A stretch of 9,393 nt of DNA from DASPKW01 sp038244055 (GTDB lineage: Bacteria > Planctomycetota > Phycisphaerae > Tepidisphaerales > Tepidisphaeraceae): NCBI GenBank assembly GCA_038244055.1, contig JBBRTW010000273.1:1-9393 (forward strand). The letters run 5' to 3'. How positions within the stretch are numbered: position 1 is the stretch's first letter; each line of letters opens with the position of its first letter. Below are positions 1-5,784 of the stretch, in pieces. A model generated the notes under the pieces. The model ran no database searches. It was given only the letters and a program-made list of their open reading frames with translations, and had not been told where the DNA came from. Both the position numbers and the translations under genes were made by a program.

Positions 1-778
1 ACTCCCGGCCGAGCAGACTGCGCGGAAAATCCACTGCTTTGGGATCACCCTGCGCCGCCAGGCGATCGATGATCGGCCCGCCGGGATACCCCAGGCCGAG
101 CAGCGCCGCCACCTTGTCATACGCCTCGCCCACCGCATCATCGATGGTCGAGCCGATCAGACGAACATCGAGCCAGGATTGCAGGTGGTAGAGCGCGGTA
201 TGACCGCCGGAGCAGACCAGGCCGATGGCGGGGAAAGAAGGGTTCAGGGTTCGGGGTTCAGGGTTTAGTGAAGACGAGGATGGAGGATGGAGGATGGAAG
301 ATGGAGAAGAATCGCCCTGAGGGTTTTGCGCTGATGTCGCCGCTCCTTCTCGTTTCTCGCTTCTCGCTTCCAACTTCTGCCCTGAACCCTGAACCCCGAA
401 CCCTGAACCCTTCTCCAACATCACACTGTACATATGCGCATGCACATGATCGATCCCGATCAGCGGCTTGCCGAGTGCCCAGGCCAGGCCTTTGGCGGCC
501 GTGACGCCGACGAGCAGGCTGCCGATCAACCCCGGCCGGTGTGCGATGGCGATCGCGTCGATATCCGCCAGCGCAATGCCCGCGGCCGAGAGCGATTCGC
601 GAATGACGGGGAGAATATTCTCGATATGCGCGCGGGAGGCGATCTCCGGAACCACGCCCCGGTATTTGGCATGCAGCTCGATCTGCGATGCGACGACATT
701 GGAGAGAACGACCCGCCCCTCTTCGACAATGGCCGAGCCGGTTTCATCGCAGGTGGATTCGATGGCGAGGATTCGCAT
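1..778 (-). CDS. tsaD: TsaD, tRNA N6-adenosine threonylcarbamoyltransferase (partial, C-terminus missing)
   Basis: TsaD transfers the threonylcarbamoyl group from TC-AMP to A37 of ANN-decoding tRNAs, working with TsaB and TsaE in the cytoplasm. The ATG at 778-776 opens with MRILAIESTCDETGSAIVEE, the ASKHA-fold phosphate-loop start typical of the family. 'PGLIGSLLVG' and HVHAH follow. The metal-ligand histidines fall at residues 111 and 115, the same numbers as I recall for E. coli TsaD. SGGHT is at residues 190-194 and 'GEAYDKVA..LGLGYPGGP' comes after it. In E. coli the HxxxH-SGGHT spacing is about 54 residues shorter. The excess comes from a repeat cassette (residues 123-181) read in frame without a stop. 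259 codons are visible; the end carrying the last metal ligand (Asp300 in E. coli) lies outside the window. No clear Shine-Dalgarno precedes the ATG. The identification is firm; whether the enlarged protein works is not shown. Confidence 0.96.
   Translation of the reverse strand, partial: MRILAIESTCDETGSAIVEEGRVVLSNVVASQIELHAKYRGVVPEIASRAHIENILPVIRESLSAAGIALADIDAIAIAHRPGLIGSLLVGVTAAKGLAWALGKPLIGIDHVHAHMYSVMLEKGSGFGVQGSGQKLEARSEKREGAATSAQNPQGDSSPSSILHPPSSSSLNPEPRTLNPSFPAIGLVCSGGHTALYHLQSWLDVRLIGSTIDDAVGEAYDKVAALLGLGYPGGPIIDRLAAQGDPKAVDFPRSLLGRE
236..414. repeat. Inverted-repeat-bounded heptad cassette inserted in frame in tsaD
   Basis: Two perfect 30-nt inverted repeats, 236-265 and 385-414, share the core GGGTTCAGGGTTCGGGG and are separated by 119 nt. 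Each arm is itself a 7-nt tandem array (GGGTTCA-type units). The interior adds a GGATGGA array (about 279-306) and a CTTCTCG-like array (about 347-375), also with period 7. On the tsaD strand the cassette encodes residues 123-181, a Gly/Ser/Pro-rich stretch containing LNPEPRTLNP just before the gene resumes at FPAIGLVCSGGHT. Compared with E. coli TsaD it takes the place of about five loop residues. In the mRNA the arms could pair as a 30-bp stem. The inverted repeat and open frame are seen directly; that this is an inserted mobile or expandable repeat is inferred. Confidence 0.9.
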
Positions 779-784
779 TCTATT

Positions 785-1010
785 TAACCACGAAGGCACG
801 AAGACACGAAGAATTCAATTCGCCACAGATAAGCACAGATGCGCACAGATGAATTGAATTGTCAGAGAAGAGAGAACAGTAGGAAATCGAAGCGGGCGAC
901 TGATAAGAACACAAAACCGAATCTTTCTTCAGTCTCTTTCTTTATCTGTGTTCATCTGTGTTGATCTGTGGCTAATTAATTTCTTCGTGTCTTCGCGCCT
1001 TCGTGGTTCA
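785..1010. repeat. Long imperfect inverted repeat filling the gap between the S41 protease gene and tsaD
   Basis: The left arm (about 785-852) reads AACCACGAAGGCACGAAGA and onward: three CACGAAGR units of period 8, then three CACAGATnnn units of period 10. The right arm (about 941-1010) carries the reverse complement of the same two blocks in the same order, with a few substitutions and one or two indels. The spacer 853-940 has no gene or other structure that I can recognise. The arms begin about 6 nt from the S41 stop and end about 6 nt from the tsaD ATG, so nearly the whole intergenic gap is repeat. A transcript through it could fold into a stem of about 70 bp. Similar CACGAAG and CACAGAT strings are, to my knowledge, widespread in intergenic DNA of planctomycetes and other environmental bacteria. 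Confidence 0.85.
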
Positions 1011-1016
1011 ATTCTC

Positions 1017-2504
1017 TTATTTTGATGCGGGTTTCGTCGTCGGCCGCGTCGTTGGCCGCGTGACAGGTTTGGTCGTCGGCTGATTGACCGGCGCGGTGTC
1101 TTCGATCTTGGGCACCGCCGTCGCCGGGCGGGAGGGAACATTCTTCGGCGCATCCGGGCCGCCGGTGCGGGCGTTTTGCAGGACGACCATGCCGAGCATC
1201 GTATCGACCGCGCGCTGGAGCTGGATGTCGTTGGAGGCCGGCTGGGTGGTAGCGCCGGTGGTGGGTTTGGTGGTTCCGGGGCGCGGCACGGGCGGGAGGA
1301 AGCGCTCGTGCTGGTCGAGTTCCTGCATGATCTTCTTCTCCAGCTCGTCGTCGGCCGGCACCAGCACCTGCGGCTGAACGCCCCAGTCAGTGGCGTCTTT
1401 CTTGCGATGCACCAGGCGGCCGCTGGGGAGGTAGTAATACGCGACCGTCAGCTTCAACTCGCCCTGATTGCCATCGAGATTGATCAGCTCCTGCACGCTC
1501 CCCTTGCCGTAGCTGCGCTCGCCCATGACCAGGGCGCGCTGGTTGTCCATCAAACTGCCGGCCACGATCTCGCTGGCCGATGCGGAATGTTCGTTCACCA
1601 GCACCACCATCGGAAAATACGGCAGCGTCCCCGGGCCTGTCGCCGTCACAATATTCTCCGGCCGATTCCTCCCCTTGGTCGAAACGATCACGCCTTTATC
1701 GACGAAAAGATCGACGAGTTGGACGGCCTGATCCAGCCGCCCGCCGGGGTTGAAGCGCAGATCGAGGATCAGCCCCTTCATTCCATCGGCGATCATGCCT
1801 TTCCAGGTGTTGCCATCACCCGAGAGGGCAAATTTGATGCGCTCGACCGTATCGGGCGTGAACTGGGTGATGCGGATGTAGCCGATCTTGGGATTGGGGT
1901 AGACGTACCAGTCCCAGGTTGAATCCTGCTTGCGCTTGAAGCCCTTGACCGTAGGGACGACGATCTCCTCGCGGGTCATCGTCAGGGCCTGCTCCTCGCC
2001 GGTGGTGTGCTTGACGTAAAGCGTAACCGGGGTGTTGACCTTCCCCTTGATCTTCTTGGTCACATCCTGGATGGACAGGCCGGTGACGGATTCATCGTTG
2101 ACCTTGAGGAGAATGTCGCCCGCGAAGATCCCGGCCTTGAACGCGGGGCTGCCTTCGATCGGTGTGATGATCTCGATCTGCCGGGTCTTCTCATCCTGGT
2201 TGAGCTGGATGCCCACGCCCTCGAACGAGCCATCGAGCATGCGGTCGAATTCCTGCTGTTTCTGCGGCGGAATGTACATCGAGAACGGGTCGAGCTGGCT
2301 GAACATCCCCTCCAGCGCCCCCTGCTCGAGCTTGGCATCATCCACCGATTCAACGTAGTTGTTGGCGATCTGGCGGTGGATATCGACCAGCCGGCGGACG
2401 AAAGCATAATCGCTCTCGCGCTGGGCCATGGTGCCGGGAAGAGAGAAGGCTAAGAGGGCGATCAGGAGGACACTGATCATCCAGGCCAATTTTTCGCGAT
2501 TCAT
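1017..2504 (-). CDS. S41 family C-terminal processing peptidase with PDZ domain
   Basis: A 495-residue exported serine protease of the CtpA/Tsp type, which trims or degrades envelope proteins from their C-termini. Residues 1-27 form a signal peptide or membrane anchor (MNREKLAWMISVLLIALLAF, then a possible cleavage site after TMA). A short helical N-domain follows, with the family-typical 'LDPFSMYIPPQ' at 71-81. The PDZ domain is at about 94-165 (FEGVGIQ ... GDILLKVND). The catalytic domain carries LDLRFNPGG at 247-255, the nucleophile Ser309 in SASASEIVAG and the general base Lys334 in YGKGSVQ. Their 25-residue spacing matches E. coli Tsp (Ser430/Lys455). The last 90 or so residues are Thr/Pro-rich and end in TTRPTTKPASK, probably a disordered tail. 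GGAG lies 7 nt before the ATG. A weak TAGAAT-like -10 sits on the minus strand at 2549-2554. tsaD follows on the same strand after 238 bp. Confidence 0.95.
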   Translation of the reverse strand: MNREKLAWMISVLLIALLAFSLPGTMAQRESDYAFVRRLVDIHRQIANNYVESVDDAKLEQGALEGMFSQLDPFSMYIPPQKQQEFDRMLDGSFEGVGIQLNQDEKTRQIEIITPIEGSPAFKAGIFAGDILLKVNDESVTGLSIQDVTKKIKGKVNTPVTLYVKHTTGEEQALTMTREEIVVPTVKGFKRKQDSTWDWYVYPNPKIGYIRITQFTPDTVERIKFALSGDGNTWKGMIADGMKGLILDLRFNPGGRLDQAVQLVDLFVDKGVIVSTKGRNRPENIVTATGPGTLPYFPMVVLVNEHSASASEIVAGSLMDNQRALVMGERSYGKGSVQELINLDGNQGELKLTVAYYYLPSGRLVHRKKDATDWGVQPQVLVPADDELEKKIMQELDQHERFLPPVPRPGTTKPTTGATTQPASNDIQLQRAVDTMLGMVVLQNARTGGPDAPKNVPSRPATAVPKIEDTAPVNQPTTKPVTRPTTRPTTKPASK

Positions 2505-2609
2505 ACAACGGCTCCAGGGGTGATGGGGGCCCGCACGACTGAAGGCCTATTCTAGCTTGGGGATGGGGCGGCGGAAAGCGCGTGGTGATTTCGTGCGAGG
2601 AAAATTCAG

Positions 2610-2649
2610 CGCGAAGATGCAAAGGTACGAAGGCGCAAAGAAGAGAAGG
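2610..2649. repeat. Degenerate period-8 tandem repeat (CACGAAG-like family)
   Basis: Five 8-nt units can be laid out: CGCGAAGA, TGCAAAGG, TACGAAGG, CGCAAAGA, AGAGAAGG. They share the form nnCRAAGR-like with the CACGAAGR units found in both arms of the inverted repeat at 785-1010, so this looks like a decayed member of the same family. It lies between the 3' end of the PEP-CTERM gene and the S41 promoter region. Confidence 0.6.
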
Positions 2650-2695
2650 TGGGGTGGGCCGATGGAGTCGACTGGGGACGATGCTATTGAGTTAG

Positions 2696-2747
2696 ACGTT
2701 GAGCGTGGGGCGTTGGACGTTGAGCGTTGAGCGTTGAGCGTTGAACG
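2696..2747. repeat. Period-7 tandem repeat, GCGTTGA units
   Basis: Seven and a half heptads run without a gap: ACGTTGA, GCGTGGG, GCGTTGG, ACGTTGA, then GCGTTGA three times, then ACG. The array ends 4 nt from the TGA stop of the PEP-CTERM gene (2752-2754), on its downstream side. The unit length matches the heptads of the cassette inside tsaD, although the unit sequence differs. Confidence 0.88.
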
Positions 2748-2751
2748 ATTA

Positions 2752-3372
2752 TCAGTTCCGGCGTTTGCGGTCCAAGAGCATCGCGCCCAGAAAAAGACCG
2801 ATCGTCGCAATCGATCCCGGCTCGGGCGCGGGGGTGACGGTCATGTTGTCGGCGATAAAGATCGGCCCCCAGTTCTCGCCGGCGACGGGTGGAGTCAGGT
2901 AGTGGATGACGACATTGTCGAAGGGTTGGGCGCTGGAGTAACTGAGTGTGCCCACAGGCCAGGTCCCTGGGATTGGCGCCCGGCCGGTGTTGCTGCCGAT
3001 CAGGCTGGTACCCATGTAGGCGCGGACCTGGAGGGTGGCCGAAGAGTCGCTGCCATACTCTTCAGGCGCGAATTGGATGGAGAAATCGGACATCGGCTCA
3101 TCGAATGAGATGAGCAGGTCGGCCGCGTTAATACTGCTGGGATAAACGAAGCAACCCGTAAAGCCAATCGGCGTGATGGGAGATGAGGATGGGCTTTGAA
3201 TCGAATACCCTGATGCAGTGCCCGAAAGGTGCATCGTCACACCATCTTCGGTGTAAGAGATGGGCAGCGGCGAGTACATCTGCGCGTTGTCGAAGGAGAT
3301 CACCGCCGCGCGTGCGGCGAGCGGAAAGTAGACGACCAGCAGAATCACAGGAATGGCCGCGGGCATCTTCAT
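2752..3372 (-). CDS. PEP-CTERM sorted surface or secreted protein
   Basis: A 206-residue exported protein of unknown specific role. The signal peptide is MKMPAAIPVILLVVYFPLAARA with likely cleavage before AVISFDN. The middle is rich in Ser/Thr and beta-prone, with 'FDEPMSDFSIQFAPEEYG' and 'ATLQVRAYMG', and resembles a beta-sandwich. The C-terminus has PEP at 183-185, a hydrophobic segment (IATIGLFLGAMLL) and the basic tail DRKRRN. This is the tripartite PEP-CTERM signal recognised by exosortase in exopolysaccharide-producing Gram-negative-type bacteria. I chose the ATG at 3372 because GGAG lies 6 nt upstream and the signal peptide then begins directly. An in-frame ATG at 3426 would add 18 residues that break the signal. 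No exosortase gene lies in the window. Confidence 0.88.
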   Translation of the reverse strand: MKMPAAIPVILLVVYFPLAARAAVISFDNAQMYSPLPISYTEDGVTMHLSGTASGYSIQSPSSSPITPIGFTGCFVYPSSINAADLLISFDEPMSDFSIQFAPEEYGSDSSATLQVRAYMGTSLIGSNTGRAPIPGTWPVGTLSYSSAQPFDNVVIHYLTPPVAGENWGPIFIADNMTVTPAPEPGSIATIGLFLGAMLLDRKRRN

Positions 3373-3519
3373 GAAGCTCTCCAGTTGGCATTTCCCAATG
3401 TGCGGCCGCGATCGTGAAGGCAACATGAGACGCGCCGAATCGCGCGATGATCCTCATCCGCCGGGTGCGGAATGATCGCGCGGTTGAACGCGGATCAGAC
3501 CGAGCGGTATGGCCTTCAG
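3373..3519. promoter_or_regulatory. Divergent promoter region with an imperfect palindrome
   Basis: This gap separates the divergent PEP-CTERM and glycoside hydrolase genes and must carry both promoters. I see no strong -35/-10 pair. It contains ATCGCGCGAT, a perfect 10-nt palindrome at 3439-3448, and an inverted pair CGCGCGATGAT (3441-3451) / ATGATCGCGCG (3472-3482) with one mismatch. Either could be an operator, but such CG-rich words also arise by chance in GC-rich DNA. Confidence 0.3.
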
Positions 3520-5679
3520 ATGAGATCAATAACCACATTCTGGCGCGCGGGTTCGAGTCTGGTGCTGGCACTGGCGATCGCGGGGAATTGCCCGGCGCAA
3601 ACGCCGGAATTGAAGCCTTTTTACATGGATTGGTCCAAGGCGGCCGAATCGGTCGTGAGCAATGCGCGCTTCCTCACCGGCCCGGCTGGCAAGGACGGGT
3701 TCGTGACCATGAAAGGCGAGAGAATGCTCGCGGGCAATGGGCAACGGTTTCGCATCTGGGGGATGAATTTAGCGGGGCCGGACTGCTTCCCCGACAAGGA
3801 GCAGGCCGGGGCGATCGCCGATGATTTTGCGCGAATGGGAATCAACTGCATCCGCTTTCATCACATGGATAATACCTGGGGCCGGAACCTGTTCGATTCC
3901 AAATCCGACAACACGCGCAAGCTCAACGAAGATTCGCTGGACCGGCTCGATTTCTTCATCGATCAGCTTCGCCAGCGCGGGATTTACGCCAACCTCAACT
4001 TGAATGTCTCGCGGCAATTCCGCTCTGGTGATGAAGTCCGCGATTACAAAATCCTCGGTTACGCGAAAGGCTCGACCTACTTCAATCCCCGCCTGGTCGA
4101 GTTGCAGCATGAACTGGCGCGGCAGTTTTTAACCCACAGAAACCCATACACCGGGCACGAATATCGCGCCGAGCCGGCCGTGGCTTGCGTGGAGATCGTC
4201 AACGAGAACTCGCTGACCGAGGCCTGGGTCTGGGGGCGATTGATCGGCAGCGATGCGGAGAAGGAGAAGAAGGATGCGACCTGGGGGCCGATTCCCGTTT
4301 CCTACGCCGAAGAATTGACGGATCAATACAACGCGTGGTTGAAGAAGACGGTTTCCAAGGAGGATCTGGAGACGATCCGAAAAGAGGCCGGTGTCGATCC
4401 GGGCAATGGCCGAGTGCCACGCCTTTCGCCCAAGGAATTCGCCAAGGCCTCCAAGGCGCGTTTCCAGAACGAAGCGCGGTTTCTGATGGAGACCGAAGTC
4501 CGCTTTTTCAGCGACTTCCGTAAGTTGCTCACGGAAGAGATCGGCATCAAGCAACTGGTCATCGGGTCGGCCGATCACAACGATTCAATTTCGGGCTATC
4601 CGCACATCCTGTCGAACATGAGCCTCGATGTCGTCGATGGCCACGGCTACTGGGAGCATCCGCGCACTTCGCCCGAGACCTGGATCAAGAACACGCCGAT
4701 GGTGAACGATCCGCTGGACTCCACCTACACGCAGTTCGCGCGCACGCCGGTCGTCGGCCGGCCCTTCACCATCTCCGAAGTCAATCACCCCTTCCCCCAC
4801 GAGTTCGCGGCCGAGGGCTTTCCGATCCTGACCGCCTACGCGCTCTTCGCGGATTGGGATGCGATTTACTGGTTCACCTATGGCAGCGGCCGAAACGGTG
4901 ACCCGGCCAGCAAAGGCATTCGCGGACACTTCGATTTCAGCAACGATCCCGTCAAGATGACCAACCTGATGGCCTGCGCTGGGATGTGGTGGCGACAGGA
5001 TATCGCGCGGGCGAAACAGACGGTGATCCGCTCCTACACGACTGAGCTGGTGATCGAATCCCTGCGCATGGAACGCTGGAAACAGAGGCCATTCTTCGAC
5101 AAGGATTTTCCGCGCAGCGTGCCCTTGGAGCATGCAACCCGCTGGCAATGGGTGGAGAAAGAGATCAAGCCCGAGTATCCCCCGGCCGCCGATCTGGGAG
5201 CGATTATTGCCGATACGGGAGAGCTTAAGTGGCTCGGCGCGGATAAGAAACTCGGCGCAGTGACCATCGATACCGGCCGAAGCCAGGGGATCATCGGCTT
5301 CCTCGATCAAAAGCGATCGACCGGCCGGCTTGGATTTGAGGGAGGGTCGCGCTTCGGAAGCGTGCTCCTGACATCGCTGGATGATAAGGAAATCGGCCAA
5401 TCGAAGCGCCTGCTCCTCTCGGCCACGGGAAAGGCAACCAACAGCGGCTTCGAATGGAAGGCGGATCATCAAACCGTCGCGAAGATGGGCAAAGGGCCGG
5501 TCCTGATCGAGCCAGTGGCCGGCACGCTGAAAGTGAAGTTGGCCGGAAGCTGGAAATGCCGAGCCCTGACAGCCGAGGGGCGCGTTGCGGGAGAAGTCGC
5601 CGTGAAAGAGTTGGGAGATGGCAATCTGGAGATTGGCCTGGGTGCGGCGACGACGTGGTACTTGCTGGAAATGAAGTGA
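3520..5679 (+). CDS. Secreted clan GH-A glycoside hydrolase (GH5-like)
   Basis: A 719-residue secreted enzyme expected to cleave a beta-linked polysaccharide by a retaining mechanism; the substrate cannot be read from the sequence. The start MRSITTFWRAGSSLVLALAI gives a good signal peptide ending near CPAQ. The ATG at 3472 would add 16 residues before it. The barrel shows the GH5-type active-site set in order: R112-F-H114-H-M-D; N228-E229 (in VEIVNEN) as acid/base; H375 and Y377 in DGHGYW; E420 in TISEVNHP as nucleophile; W451 in IYWFTYG. The acid/base to nucleophile distance of 191 residues is long for GH5. A charged helical insert at about 245-335 accounts for it. Residues from about 500 onward look beta-rich, probably an accessory domain. 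The enzyme class is well supported; the family number is not. It converges on the esterase gene. Confidence 0.87.
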   Translation: MRSITTFWRAGSSLVLALAIAGNCPAQTPELKPFYMDWSKAAESVVSNARFLTGPAGKDGFVTMKGERMLAGNGQRFRIWGMNLAGPDCFPDKEQAGAIADDFARMGINCIRFHHMDNTWGRNLFDSKSDNTRKLNEDSLDRLDFFIDQLRQRGIYANLNLNVSRQFRSGDEVRDYKILGYAKGSTYFNPRLVELQHELARQFLTHRNPYTGHEYRAEPAVACVEIVNENSLTEAWVWGRLIGSDAEKEKKDATWGPIPVSYAEELTDQYNAWLKKTVSKEDLETIRKEAGVDPGNGRVPRLSPKEFAKASKARFQNEARFLMETEVRFFSDFRKLLTEEIGIKQLVIGSADHNDSISGYPHILSNMSLDVVDGHGYWEHPRTSPETWIKNTPMVNDPLDSTYTQFARTPVVGRPFTISEVNHPFPHEFAAEGFPILTAYALFADWDAIYWFTYGSGRNGDPASKGIRGHFDFSNDPVKMTNLMACAGMWWRQDIARAKQTVIRSYTTELVIESLRMERWKQRPFFDKDFPRSVPLEHATRWQWVEKEIKPEYPPAADLGAIIADTGELKWLGADKKLGAVTIDTGRSQGIIGFLDQKRSTGRLGFEGGSRFGSVLLTSLDDKEIGQSKRLLLSATGKATNSGFEWKADHQTVAKMGKGPVLIEPVAGTLKVKLAGSWKCRALTAEGRVAGEVAVKELGDGNLEIGLGAATTWYLLEMK

Positions 5680-5784
5680 AGCTGAATGGAGTCGCGCAGG
5701 AAGAGTCCGATCCCTTGCACAGATGTAAAAACGCCAGCGTACGGAAAGCTCTTCAGGGCAGACAAGAATGTCTACCCCACCGGA
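5680..5784. other. Convergent intergenic region
   Basis: This gap lies between the 3' ends of the glycoside hydrolase and esterase genes. Its only clear structure is the hairpin repeat at 5742-5783, which ends one base before the esterase stop codon. The hairpin is not followed by a T-tract on either strand, so it is not a standard intrinsic terminator, though it could stabilise both 3' ends. Confidence 0.5.
5742..5783. repeat. Dispersed hairpin repeat, copy 1
   Basis: The core at 5756-5777 is GGGCAGACA, loop AGAA, TGTCTACCC, a 9-bp stem with one mismatch. The conserved flanks (CGGAAAG on the left, CACCGG on the right) are shared with copy 2 at 8094-8136. The two copies differ by only a few bases over about 42 nt although they lie 2.3 kb apart beside unrelated genes. 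That marks a dispersed element and not a local regulatory site. Confidence 0.88.

Larger units (their letters stand above)
2505..2751. other. Intergenic stretch: S41 upstream region plus two tandem-repeat blocks
   Basis: No convincing gene lies in these 247 bases. The right part of the S41 leader (2505-2580) holds its ribosome binding site and perhaps a promoter. The remainder holds a degenerate period-8 block and a period-7 block, listed separately. Open frames crossing it translate into repetitive Ser/Thr/Asn-rich peptides, which is what tandem repeats give in any frame. Confidence 0.7.

Noticed and set aside
240..265. The GGGTTCAGGG / GGGTTTAG array resembles eukaryotic telomere repeats of the TTTAGGG type.
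   Set aside because: It lies in a bacterial gene, in inverted copies, and keeps the reading frame; the likeness is due to a shared 7-nt period and G-richness.
1..778. tsaD as a pseudogene because of the insert.
   Set aside because: All 259 visible codons are open, the frame is exactly restored after the insert, and the conserved motifs are intact on both sides.
785..852. Spaced short repeats that could suggest a CRISPR array.
   Set aside because: The period is 8 or 10 nt, with no room for spacers, and there are no cas genes.
268..857. Plus-strand open frames of 78-129 residues.
   Set aside because: They are antisense to tsaD, whose minus-strand frame matches conserved motifs throughout.
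929..1153. A 74-residue minus-strand open frame across the S41 stop.
   Set aside because: It lies out of frame with S41 and its end is the translation of the period-8 and period-10 repeats.
4585..5472. A 295-residue minus-strand open frame inside the glycoside hydrolase gene.
   Set aside because: It is a long antisense frame typical of GC-rich coding DNA; the plus-strand frame carries the complete active-site set.
5756..5777. The hairpin between convergent genes as a rho-independent terminator.
   Set aside because: Neither strand has a T-tract after the stem, and the same hairpin occurs upstream of a gene at 8109-8130.
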